A stretch of DNA of 64,000 nt, from the NCBI GenBank assembly GCA_016719535.1, contig JADJYX010000041.1:124001-188000 (forward strand), read 5' to 3'. A program made the position numbers and the translations under genes. Below are positions 1 through 7,937 of this stretch, one piece after another. How positions within the stretch are numbered: position 1 is the stretch's first letter; every line of letters begins with the position of its first letter. This stretch comes from Rubrivivax sp. GTDB taxonomy: Bacteria > Pseudomonadota > Gammaproteobacteria > Burkholderiales > Burkholderiaceae_C. A model generated the notes under the pieces. The model was not told the DNA's origin. It was given only the letters and a program-made list of their open reading frames with translations, and did not search any database.

Positions 1-974
1 GCGGCGGTGGCTGGGCGGTGCTCGACCCACATGGCCAGGGCAGCGCCGTGCAGCTGGGCTGGCTCGGCCTGCTGCTGCTGATGGCGGGGCTGGGCAGCAC
101 CTTCAGCCTGCACCTGCGCTGGCGCCGCTGGCGCGCCTGGCACCACCTGCTGGGCGCCGGCGTCGTGCTGGGGCTGGTGCATGTGGAACGGCTGCTCGGC
201 GACCCCGGCCTGCTGTGGCTGCTGGCCGCCGTCGCCACGCTGGCGCTGGCCCTGCGCTATCTGGCGCTCGACCGCGGCCTGATGGCGCTGCCCTTTCGCG
301 TGGCCGCGGTCCGGCATGCCGCGCCGCAGGTGGTCGAGGCCACGCTCGAGCCGCTGGCCAGCGCGCTGCCGTTGCAGCCGGGCCAGTTCGTGCTGCTGGC
401 CTTCGGCGACGGACCGGGCTTCCGCGGCTGCGGCAGATTCCACCCCTTCACGGTCAGCGACATCGATGCCCGCGGCCGGCTGCGCGTGGCCATCAAGGCA
501 CTCGGGCCGTGCAGCACGCAGGCGCAGGCGTTGAAACCCGGCACCACGGTGCGGCTGCAGGGCCCGTTCGGCACCTTCCTGCAGGACGAGGTCGACCGGC
601 CCGATGGGCATCGAGGCCCGTGGCTGTGGGTGGCCGGCGGCATCGGCATCACGCCCTTCATCGCCGTGCTGCGCCACGCGGTGCCGACGCGGCCGCTGAC
701 GCTGGTCTACCTCGTGGCCGACCCGGCGCCCGCGGCCTTTGCCGACGAGCTGCGGCAGATCGCCGACCGCCACCCGCAGCTGAGCCTGCGGATGCAGGGC
801 AGCCGCGACGCCGCCGCCGACCTGCCGCCGCTGCTCGACCGCGTCCCGGACCTGGCGCGCTGCCAGGTGCGCGCCTGCGGCCCGGCGCCGCTGGTGCAGG
901 CGCTGCGCGATGCGCTCGCCGCCCGCGGCCTGCCGGCCGACGCCGTGCAGGCCGAGCGCTTCGACTTCCGCTGA
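1..974 (+). CDS. Ferric-reductase-like membrane flavoprotein, 5'-truncated
   Basis: The frame is open from the first bases, so the true start lies outside the window; a GTG at 18 is only an internal codon. The visible N-terminal part is hydrophobic, with histidines (HH in one helix, LVHVE in the next) placed like the haem ligands of ferric-reductase transmembrane domains. A ferredoxin-reductase-type cytoplasmic part follows: FAD-binding HPFTVS, NAD(P)H-binding GGIGITPF, and the C-terminal ACGPAPLVQALR segment. The family passes electrons from NAD(P)H through FAD to membrane haem and on to iron or another acceptor. The next gene, 13 bp downstream, is cytochrome b5-like, so the two may form one electron-transfer unit (inference). 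The acceptor cannot be told from sequence. Confidence 0.8.
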   Translation, partial: GGGWAVLDPHGQGSAVQLGWLGLLLLMAGLGSTFSLHLRWRRWRAWHHLLGAGVVLGLVHVERLLGDPGLLWLLAAVATLALALRYLALDRGLMALPFRVAAVRHAAPQVVEATLEPLASALPLQPGQFVLLAFGDGPGFRGCGRFHPFTVSDIDARGRLRVAIKALGPCSTQAQALKPGTTVRLQGPFGTFLQDEVDRPDGHRGPWLWVAGGIGITPFIAVLRHAVPTRPLTLVYLVADPAPAAFADELRQIADRHPQLSLRMQGSRDAAADLPPLLDRVPDLARCQVRACGPAPLVQALRDALAARGLPADAVQAERFDFR

Positions 975-987
975 CCGGTTTACCGCG

Positions 988-1371
988 ATGAAGGCGCTGT
1001 TCCTGCTGGCCACCGCGCTGTTCTGGCTGGCCGTGGCCGCCTTCGGATGGTTCGACCGCCCCCCGGCGGCCGCTCCCGCTGTGCAGCCGCCCTCCGCGGC
1101 ACCCAGTGCCGCATCGGCACGGCCCGAGCGCCGCTATACCCTGGCCGAGGTGGCGCGCCATGCCACGCCGGCCGACTGCTGGATGGCCATCGACGGCGGC
1201 GTCTACGACTTCAGCGCCTACCTGCCGCAACACCCTAGCGATCCGGCGCTGATCGAGCCCTGGTGTGGCCGCGAGGCCAGCGAGGCCTACCGCACCAAGA
1301 CGCGCGGCCGCCCGCACTCGCAGCGCGCCACGGCGATGATGGCCGGCTACCGCATGGGTACGCTGGACTGA
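988..1371 (+). CDS. Membrane-anchored cytochrome b5-like haem-binding protein
   Basis: 127 residues. An N-terminal hydrophobic anchor or signal (residues 1-21) is followed by a Pro/Ala-rich linker and a cytochrome b5-like domain (about 48-127). The core YTLAEVARHAT...DCWMAIDGGVYDFS is typical of b5 domains. The usual HPGG haem-ligand loop reads HPSDP (His82), and His110 in PHSQRA is a plausible second ligand. The ATG at 988 is preferred because it starts directly with the hydrophobic segment; upstream in-frame codons overlap the reductase gene. It lies 13 bp after the ferric-reductase-like gene on the same strand, suggesting a shared transcript and a role as electron carrier next to it (inference). 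Confidence 0.75.
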   Translation: MKALFLLATALFWLAVAAFGWFDRPPAAAPAVQPPSAAPSAASARPERRYTLAEVARHATPADCWMAIDGGVYDFSAYLPQHPSDPALIEPWCGREASEAYRTKTRGRPHSQRATAMMAGYRMGTLD

Positions 1372-1379
1372 CCTGGCGT

Positions 1380-1993
1380 GGACATGCGCCCCAGGATCTG
1401 CTGCGCCAGCGCCGGATGGCGGGTTCCTCGCACTGCGCGTGGCCACGGCAGTGCACGACCCAGTGCTGGATCTCGGCCGCGTCGATGTCCACGGCCAGAC
1501 CCTTGGCCACCTTCTTCAGCCAGGCTCGAGGCGCTTCCAGCGGCTTTTCAGGTCGCGGCGCTCGTCAGTGAACCGCCTGACGATGGCCGTCCTGCGGTCG
1601 CGCGCCTCGCCCGCGCGGGCCGCCGGGCCAGCAGCGCCGGCCGTTCGCCCAGCAGCCCGAGCTTGCCCAGCATGCCGACAGGGCAGTTGGGACGTGGATC
1701 TCGATGGGCGCCTGCTGGTGGACCTTCAGGCCGACCCGCGCGCCGAGGTCGACGTCCACCGCGTCGAGCGGCCTGGTGGTCAGCGACGGCGCCACCCCGG
1801 ACAGCGGCCTCACCGTCGGGGCTGCACGCTGGGTCTTGCGCCAGTCGTTGGAGATCGGGCGCGGGAACGAGCGCACCTGCTTGCCGGCCAGGTCCTTGCT
1901 GGACGCCACCGGCTGCAGCGACAGCACGTGGCGCATGCCGGCGCAGGCATCGCCCAGGCCGGCCGCCCGAAGCCTTGCCCGGCGCACTGGCAA
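1380..1993 (-). pseudogene. Remnant of TRAP transporter solute-binding protein (DctP-like)
   Basis: No intact reading frame exists. The minus strand between about 1993 and 1700 encodes a stretch that reads like the middle of a TRAP dicarboxylate/aromatic-acid binding protein: SSKDLAGKQVRSFPRP, then APSLTTRPLDAVDVDLGARV, matching the family pattern 'DLkGlKiR...sLqtgavDa'. The signal peptide and N-terminal half are missing, and the C-terminal part (RWKRLEAWLKKVAKG, about 1560-1500) is in another frame. Both ends are approximate. It lies downstream of the broken gentisate genes on the same strand and would have imported their substrate (inference). Family assignment is moderate; decay is clear. 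Confidence 0.5.
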
Positions 1994-2189
1994 GACGCGC
2001 GCACCACCGCTCGACGGCGGCCCCGTCGGCGCCGAACTGCGCGCGCAGCGCCATCGGCATGCGGCGGTTGGTGACCGGGTGGACGTCGCAACCGACGCTG
2101 GCCGCCGGTGCCGGCAGCAGGCCCTCGAGGTGGGGCGCGAGGCGCAGGCGGTGCGAGCCGCCGCTGCGCAAGAAGCCTTACGGCTTCAT
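1994..2189 (-). pseudogene. Remnant of maleylpyruvate isomerase (GST family)
   Basis: The minus strand starts ATG AAG CCG and then hits TAA (2180-2178) where homologues have a Tyr codon, as in MKPYGF. The frame continues GFLRSGGSHRLRLAPHLEGL, the N-terminus of zeta-class GST maleylpyruvate isomerases. It then jumps straight to ASVGCDVHPVTNRR and RAQFGADGAAVERWC from the middle of the family, so some 60 codons have been lost. The C-terminal half is absent. The intact enzyme isomerises maleylpyruvate to fumarylpyruvate in the gentisate pathway, and the neighbouring remnants belong to the same pathway. The lower boundary is approximate. Confidence rests on the two separate motif matches. Confidence 0.7.
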
Positions 2190-2194
2190 CCGCA

Positions 2195-2727
2195 TCACGC
2201 CGCCGCGCCGACATGCAGCACGATGCTGCCCCCTGGCCGTTGACCGTCAGTTCAGGCGCACCGCGGCGGATGACCTGGCCCGGCATCGGCACGATCTCGG
2301 ACACCACCGACGACTGCTCGACGTCCTTGCCCAGGTCAGGGGCGGCCCTTGTCGCGCGCCACCAGCTGCAGGTCGCGGCGCGTCGTGTCCAGACCACAGG
2401 CATAACCGTAGATCAGCGCGGCGGCATCGGTTTCGGCGACACGAAAGCCCGGCCTGCCGATGGCCAGCACCAGCTCCATCTCGTAGTGGTAGTTCTGCGT
2501 CTGCGGCGGTAGGCGACGGTGGCGCCCGATTCCACCAGCGTACCCGGCGCCTTGGTGAAGTAGAACGGCACCTCGACGCGCTTGTCGACAGGGCGGCCCA
2601 TTTTCGACGGCATGCGCGTGGTAGTTGCGGCCGACGAAGAACAGGCGGTTGATCGGCAGCCGTTCGGTCCTGCCACGCACCGGCAGCGAATGGACAGGCG
2701 GCGGGTTCAGAGGTAAGTCGTTGTCAT
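2195..2727 (-). pseudogene. Decayed fumarylpyruvate hydrolase (FAH family)
   Basis: Pieces in different frames assemble into a fumarylacetoacetate-hydrolase-family protein: LPINRLFFVGRNYHAHA, then GRPVDKRVEVPFYFTKAPGT, then NYHYEMELVLAIGR...YGYACGLDTTRRDLQ, then DLGKDVEQSSVVSEIVPM. Lesions that I can place are a missing base near 2708 that creates an early TGA, an extra A near 2600, a missing C near 2512, and two missing bases near 2345. About 50 codons before the end are also deleted: NGQ is followed at once by a family-like tail ending at TGA 2197-2195. The intact enzyme hydrolyses fumarylpyruvate to fumarate and pyruvate, the last step of gentisate breakdown. Confidence 0.85.
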
Positions 2728-2751
2728 GGTCGCGTCTTCGATGGCAGGCGT

Positions 2752-3810
2752 TCAGCCGCGGTTTTTCGTAGACGCCCAGCTTGCGGTGCAGCGGCGATTC
2801 GTCGGCGATGAAGATGAAGGCCGGCTGGTCGGCCAGGCGGTTTGCTCAGCGTCACCGCGGTATAGCCCGGTGCGCAGCAGGTGTCGGCCTCGCCGAGCGC
2901 GAAGCGCTGGTCGCCGATCTGCACGTCGGCCCCGCCTTCGATGAGGTGGAAGACCATCGCCGGTGAGCGCGCCGGCAGCCGCAGGCTCTGGCCCGGGCGC
3001 AGCATCTGCGCATAGAAGCCGAGGATGTTCTGCGCGTCGCCGCCGGTCTCGGGGTTGGTGTAGGCGATCTGCACGCTGGGCAGGTCGGGCTGGTTGCCGG
3101 CCAGCGCCAGCAGCGCCGCACGCGCCTCGACCCACGGGTAGCGCAGCATCGGGTAGGGCTTGCCGGCACGCTCGAAATTCAACGTCGGCACCATGCCGCC
3201 GCGGGCATAGACGGCATCGCCGCGATCGGGCTTGACCGTCTGGCGCTGACCGTCGATGTGGTAGCTGGCCTCCATGTAATAGACCAGCGGCAGGTCGAGC
3301 ACGTCGAGCCACACCACCGGCTGGTCGCCGTCGTGGCCGTGTTCGTGCCGCACTGGCCGGTGGGCGTGAGGATGAGGTCGCCGCGCTGCATCACGCACTT
3401 CTCGCCGCCCGCCACCGTGGTGTAGGCGCTTTCGCCCTCGACGATCAGCCGCACGGCATTCGGCGTGTGGCGATGCGCCGGCGCCCATTCACCCGGCAGC
3501 AGCAGCTGCATGCCGAGGTACATGGCGGCGCTGGCCTGCATATTTTCCAGCCCGTGGCCGGGGTTGGCCAGCACCAGCACGCGGCGTTCGGCCTTTTCGA
3601 TCGGCGTCAGCTCGCCGGCCTGCAGCAGCAGCCTGATCGACGAATAGGCCCAGAAGGTCGGCCGCGTCTTGCGCGCAGGCACCTGCGGCGGCAGCACCGC
3701 GCGCAGGTTGGGCCACAACGGCACCAGGCAACGCTGCGTCAGCGCCTCGCGGTACGCCACGGGCAGGTCTTCGAGTCGTCGAGTTCGTTCGACAGGTCTC
3801 CGGTGTTCAT
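2752..3810 (-). pseudogene. Decayed gentisate 1,2-dioxygenase
   Basis: The protein is readable only by switching frames. Segments such as CLVPLWPNLRAVLPP, WAYSSIRLLLQAGELTPIEK and the metal-binding cupin motif PAHRHTPNAVRLIVEGE are typical of gentisate dioxygenases. The second cupin half (LDLPLVYYMEASY through MVFHLIEGGADVQIGDQRF) is in another frame. The lesions are one base lost near 3795, two extra bases near 3345 (GQW-H became GQCG), an extra A near 2835 and an extra A in the run near 2763 just before the stop. The intact enzyme is an Fe(II) ring-cleaving dioxygenase that makes maleylpyruvate. It starts 84 bp after the hydroxylase remnant, consistent with a former operon. Confidence 0.9.
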
Positions 3811-3894
3811 CAGGCGGACGCCGCGGAAGCGGCGTTGCCGGGCCGCTGGCGCTGCCCCGTCGGGGGAAGGGGCCGCGGGCCGCTTCGAGGTCGG

Positions 3895-5105
3895 TCAGGC
3901 CAGGCGGTTCTCGACCTTCCAGCCGTACAGCCATTCCATCGCGTCGTAGAAACGCTCGGGCGTGCGGCCCTGCCACGAGGTCGTTGCGCACCAGCCGCTC
4001 GACGCCCTTGGCGTGGAAGATGCGCCCCATCTCGCGCGCCGACAGCACGATGCGCGCGGTGCGCGCGACGCGCGAACGCTGGTGGAAGCTCGAAGGCCTT
4101 GTCGAAGCGGTGGCCACCGGCAGCGGCGGTGGCGCGCAGCGCCTCGCCCAGCGTCACCGCGTCTTCCAGTGCCATGCAGGCACCCTGCGCCAGGTATTGC
4201 AGCGTCGGGTGCGCGGCGTCGCCGAGCAGCGTGGCGCGGCCGAAGGTCCACTGCCCGATGGGCTCGCGGTCGGCGGTGGCCCAGCGCTTCCAGTCGCGGG
4301 GCAGGTCGATCAGCTTGCGCGCGCGCGGGCAGATGCCTTCGAAGTAGCTCTGCACCTCTTCGCGGCTGCCTTCGCGCACGCTCCATTCTTCCTGGTCGCG
4401 GCTGTGGAAGGTGACGACCACGTTGTACTGCTCGCCGCCGCGCAACGGGTAGTGCACCAGGTGGCAGTTCGGGCCGACCCAGATGCTGGCCGCGTTCCAC
4501 TGCAGGTCGAGCGGGAAGTCCTTCTTGTCGACCACCGCGCGGTAGACGACATGGCCGGAGACACGCGCGTCGTCGCCCACATACTGCCGGCGCACGGCCG
4601 ACTTGACGCCGTCGGCACCGATCAGCGCGATGCCGCGGTGGGTGTGGCCCTGCGCGTCGTGCACGGTGACACCGTTTTCGTCCTGCTCGACGCGCTGCAC
4701 CGTGGTCGAGGTGGCGACCTCGATCGTGCCGGCCTCCCGCGCGCCTTCGAGCAGCGACAGGTGCACGTCGGCGCGGTGGATCACGGCGTAGGGATTGCCG
4801 AAGCGGGCGCGGAAAGCTTCGCCGGTGGGGATGCGGCCGACCAGCGTCTCGTCGAGCGCGTCGTGCATCACCATCTCGTCGGTATAGACGGCGCGCGCGC
4901 GCGCCTTCGGGCCGATGCCCAGCGCGTCGAAGGCGGCGAAGGCGTTGGGGCCGAGCTGGATGCCGGCGCCGATCTCACCGAGCTGCGGCGCCTGTTCCAG
5001 CACCTTGACGCGCAGACCCCGGCGCGTCAGCGCCAGCGCCGCGGCCAGGCCGCCGATGCCGCCGCCGGATACCAGCACGGGCAGCGATGGGTTGGTGTCG
5101 GACAT
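3895..5105 (-). pseudogene. Decayed 3-hydroxybenzoate 6-hydroxylase
   Basis: An FAD monooxygenase of about 400 residues. About 340 residues are clean: the dinucleotide-binding GGGIGGLAAALALTRRG near the start, the DG motif in GADGVKSAVRR, and the FAD ribityl motif LLGDAAHPTLQYLAQGAC. The last 55 codons are broken by one extra base near 4090 (FELYQRS becomes FELPPAF) and another near 3979 (DLWQGRT becomes DLVAGPH). The family ending WLYGWKVENRLA is then read in a third frame to the stop. The chosen ATG has AAGGAAG about 9 bases upstream; an in-frame codon at 5129 is an alternative. The intact enzyme converts 3-hydroxybenzoate to gentisate with NADH. The first, least damaged gene of a dead operon. 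Confidence 0.9.
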
Positions 5106-5137
5106 GCGCGTGCTTCCTTGAATCAGCAACTCAACAA

Positions 5138-5149
5138 TCAGTATACTGA
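5138..5149. promoter_or_regulatory. Palindromic operator between hydroxylase remnant and marR
   Basis: TCAGTATACTGA is a perfect 12-bp palindrome in the 107-bp divergent intergenic region. MarR dimers bind such short symmetric sites. It contains TATACT, close to a -10 hexamer, in both directions, so a bound regulator could block both promoters. No convincing -35 element is seen on either side. The role as MarR operator is inferred from position and symmetry. Confidence 0.55.
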
Positions 5150-5212
5150 CGATAAGTGTAGTGATAGCATCACGGGGAAGAATCCGGAAAAACCCGCGGC
5201 GGAAATCCGAGC

Positions 5213-5689
5213 ATGGTCAGAAAAGACGGAACCGCCTCGGCGGTCGATCTGGAATCGCTGCCCGGGTACCACGTCCGCCGCCTGCAGCAGATTGCCGTGG
5301 CGGTCTTTCTGCAGGAGACCGATGCCCTTGGCGTGACACCGGTGCAGTACGGCGCGCTGCAGGCCGTCGCCAACGGGCCGGGCATCGACCAGCGCACCCT
5401 GGCGCGCACGATCGGCCTGGACACCTCGACGATCGCCGGCGTCATCGACCGGCTGCAGGCGCGCGGCCTGATGCAGCGCAGTGCCTCGCCGGCGGACCGC
5501 CGCGTGCGGCGGCTGTCGCTGACCCCTGAAGGCCATGCGCTGCTGCAGGCCTCGCAGCCTCGCGTGCTGAGCGCCCAGCAGCGTCTGCTCGAACCGCTGT
5601 CGCCCGCCGAGCGCCACGAATTCATGCGCATGCTGCGCGTGCTGGTGACGGCAAACAACGACCTCAGCCGGGCACCGAGCGAAGCCTGA
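5213..5689 (+). CDS. MarR-family transcriptional regulator
   Basis: 158 residues with a winged helix-turn-helix: IDQRTLARTIGLDTSTIAGVIDRLQARGLMQRS is the recognition region, and SPADRRVRRLSLTPEG is the conserved DxRxxxLxLTxxG wing. It is divergent from the 3-hydroxybenzoate/gentisate remnants, with a 12-bp palindrome between them. It therefore most likely repressed that operon and was released by an aromatic acid such as 3-hydroxybenzoate (inference from MarR regulators of aromatic catabolism). Unlike its former targets, it shows no frameshift or stop. Whether it still has other targets is unknown. Confidence 0.85.
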   Translation: MVRKDGTASAVDLESLPGYHVRRLQQIAVAVFLQETDALGVTPVQYGALQAVANGPGIDQRTLARTIGLDTSTIAGVIDRLQARGLMQRSASPADRRVRRLSLTPEGHALLQASQPRVLSAQQRLLEPLSPAERHEFMRMLRVLVTANNDLSRAPSEA

Positions 5690-5834
5690 CGGCTGGCGCC
5701 GGCGGCCCGCGCCCGGCCGTCGACGCCGCGGGCAAGCTGCGGAACTGTGCCCGCTTCGCGCCGATGTTCGGCGCACCGCGAGCCGGCCACGCTGCCGATA
5801 CTGCAGGCATCCACCCGCGCCCGCCGCCCCGCCC

Positions 5835-6146
5835 ATGGAAGCCCGCACCCTGATTGCCGACCGCGGCGAATTCGTCGACGCCCTGCAGTTGCTGCGCAAA
5901 GGCCATGTGCTGGTGCGCGTGAGCGACCAGGCCGGTGGCTGTGTGCTCGACGGCGGCACCCTCTATCGCTCGTACGAGCCGCTCAAGCAGTTCGGCCTGA
6001 TCGACGAATTTCACAACCCGGACGGCTTTCCGAGCGCCAGCTACTACCGCCTGACGCCGCGCGGCCGCGAGTTTGCCGAGCGCGCCTGCACCGAGTGGCG
6101 CCGCCGCCCGGTGTGGAAGCGGCTGGCCGTCCGCCTCACCGGCTGA
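5835..6146 (+). CDS. Conserved small hypothetical protein, winged-helix-like
   Basis: 103 residues, not recognised with certainty. The sequence has no signal peptide or membrane segment. The core GGTLYRSYEPLKQFGLIDEF followed by YYRLTPRGREFAERA resembles the end of a winged-helix domain, where 'L..LT..G..fa' closes the wing, so a small DNA-binding or regulatory protein is possible. It lies 145 bp downstream of the marR gene on the same strand and ends 1 bp before the convergent DUF924 gene. No function is claimed. Confidence 0.6.
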   Translation: MEARTLIADRGEFVDALQLLRKGHVLVRVSDQAGGCVLDGGTLYRSYEPLKQFGLIDEFHNPDGFPSASYYRLTPRGREFAERACTEWRRRPVWKRLAVRLTG

Positions 6147-6725
6147 TCAGAAGCTCGACCCCGGCTGGCGCAGGAAGGCCGCTTCCTCGGCGCTGCTGGC
6201 GCGGCCGAGGATGGCATTGCGGTGCGGAAAGCGCCCGAAGCGCTCGATCACCACCTGGTGTCGGCGCGCCCATTCGAGCGCGTCGGCCCGCTCCGGGTGC
6301 TCGGCCGCCAGCAGGCCGAACAGCCGCATCGATTCCTGCTGCGCCGCGCGGTCCTCGGCGTGTTCGAAGGGCAGGTAGACAAACCAGCGCTGCAGCGGCG
6401 TCAGGCGGCGGTCCTGCCCGCCGGCCACCAGTTCCTGCGCGGCGGCCAGCGCCAGGGCGTCGCCGGCAAAGGCGGCCGGCGTGTCGCGAAAGACATTGCG
6501 CGTGAACTGGTCGAGCACCACGATGCGGGCCAGCGCCGGCTGCGGCGAGTGTGCCCAGTCGTCGATGCCGCGCTGCAGCGCCTGCTCGATCAGCGGGCCG
6601 AACCGCTCGCGCACGGCGGCATCGAAGGCCGGGTCCTTGCGGAACCATTCGGCGCGCGGCCGATCGCCCGCACCGAACCAGAAGTCGAGGATGTCCTGGG
6701 CGGCCGGCGGCATTGGCGGGTTCAT
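6147..6725 (-). CDS. DUF924 family protein
   Basis: 192 residues. The start ILDFWFGAGDRPRAEWFRKDPAFD and the middle VLDQFTRNVFRDTPAAFAGD...LPFEHAED are the hallmarks of the DUF924 family, an all-helical TPR-like fold of unknown biochemical role. Cytoplasmic, with no signal peptide. The ATG overlaps the stop of the upstream ApbE-like gene by 4 nt (ATGA), so the two are probably co-translated. Function remains unknown. Confidence 0.85.
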   Translation of the reverse strand: MNPPMPPAAQDILDFWFGAGDRPRAEWFRKDPAFDAAVRERFGPLIEQALQRGIDDWAHSPQPALARIVVLDQFTRNVFRDTPAAFAGDALALAAAQELVAGGQDRRLTPLQRWFVYLPFEHAEDRAAQQESMRLFGLLAAEHPERADALEWARRHQVVIERFGRFPHRNAILGRASSAEEAAFLRQPGSSF

Positions 6726-7726
6726 GCCACCGATTGTGGCGCCGCCCCCGCCCGCACGGCAGCACGCCCCGCCGGCGGCGCCTGTCGCAGGTTCTGCAGA
6801 CCCGCGCTGACGTGCAGGCGGCCTTCGGCATCGACCAGCACGGCGTCGACGGCAGCCTGGGCGGCTGCCAGCTTCAGCGCCCCCTCGACACCCAGCACCA
6901 GGGCCGCCTTCGCCAGCGCATGGGCGGTGATGCCCTCGGACGCGACCACGGTCGCGCTGCGCAGGCCCGCGGGCGGACGGCCGCTGCGCGGGTCGAGCAC
7001 CGGTGCCCGCAGGCGGTGCTCGCGCCGGTGGCCGACCGCGGTCGACACCGCCAGATCCTGCAGCGGCAGCAGGGCCAGCACCCGATCGGCGTCGTCGGGA
7101 TCGCGCAGCGTGATCGTCCACGGGCCGCCGCGGCGGTCACCGAGCAGCCGCGTATCGCCGCCCGCGCCGACGAGGGCGTGCTGGATGCCCTGGCGCCGCA
7201 GCAGCGCCACGCAGCGGTCGATCGCATAGGCGGTGGCAAAGCCCGTCAGGTCCAGCCGCACGCCGGCGCGCGCCAGCCGCACGCTGCGGGTGGCCGGGTC
7301 GAGCAGCAGGTGCCGCCAGCCCACGGCCTGCAATGCGCGCAGGCCAGGCTCGTCGGCAGGGTCGCCGCCGGGCGGCTCGGCGGCCAGCGTGAGCGCGCCG
7401 CAGGTGGGGTCGAAGGCGCCGTCGCTGCCGCGCGCGAAGGCATGCGCCCGCACCAGCAGCTGGAAGAGTTCGTCCGACACCGGCACCGGCCGCGCCGTGG
7501 CCGCGGCATTGAGCATGGCCAGCTCCGAGGCCGGCCGCTGCGGGTCGCAGACGCGCGCGATGCGCTGCATCTCCGCCATCACCGCCGCCATCGCGGCAGC
7601 GCCGCGCGAGCGATCGTCGGCCCACACCTGCACCGTCACGCTGCGGCCCGTGACCAGCTGCGCGCGCTGCATCCAGCCGCCCTGCGCATACACCGAGGCC
7701 AGCGCGCCCGAAGTCGAGGCACTCAT
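6722..7726 (-). CDS. ApbE-like protein (FAD:protein FMN transferase family), degenerate motifs
   Basis: 334 residues. Family landmarks are present: GAFDPTCGALTLA, LDLTGFATAYAIDRCV, LVGAGGDTRLLG and LDPRSGRPPAG. Canonical ApbE enzymes transfer FMN from FAD to Thr/Ser of partner proteins. Here two conserved stretches deviate: the usual GGIAKGYAVD reads TGFATAYAID (Lys lost), and the metal-site 'aDalaTa' near the C-terminus reads AHALAKAA (Asp and Thr lost). The start is supported by AGGAG about 9 bases upstream. No clear lipoprotein signal is seen. It may be a diverged or inactive flavin-binding relative. Its partner could be the redox genes near the window start, but the intervening dead operon makes this uncertain. 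Confidence 0.75.
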   Translation of the reverse strand: MSASTSGALASVYAQGGWMQRAQLVTGRSVTVQVWADDRSRGAAAMAAVMAEMQRIARVCDPQRPASELAMLNAAATARPVPVSDELFQLLVRAHAFARGSDGAFDPTCGALTLAAEPPGGDPADEPGLRALQAVGWRHLLLDPATRSVRLARAGVRLDLTGFATAYAIDRCVALLRRQGIQHALVGAGGDTRLLGDRRGGPWTITLRDPDDADRVLALLPLQDLAVSTAVGHRREHRLRAPVLDPRSGRPPAGLRSATVVASEGITAHALAKAALVLGVEGALKLAAAQAAVDAVLVDAEGRLHVSAGLQNLRQAPPAGRAAVRAGAAPQSVA

Positions 7727-7937
7727 CGTTGGTTCACTCCTGCTTCACGTCGTCGGGCTGCCATGGTCGGCACGCGGGCGGCCGGCGTCCAGCGATCGTG
7801 ACCGGCGCGGCAGCACCTTACATCCCGTGGCGCATCCGGCAATGTCCGCGCGTAACGATCTGCTGCCGAACAAGCTTCGGTGGCGGCACCCCGTTCCCGT
7901 TGAAAGTTCGGCACGCGCAGCGCCACACTGCACGCCC

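Noticed and set aside
1378..2652. A 424-codon plus-strand open frame over the decayed operon
   Set aside because: Arg/Pro/Ala/Ser-rich shadow; the minus strand carries recognisable fragments of five catabolic genes.
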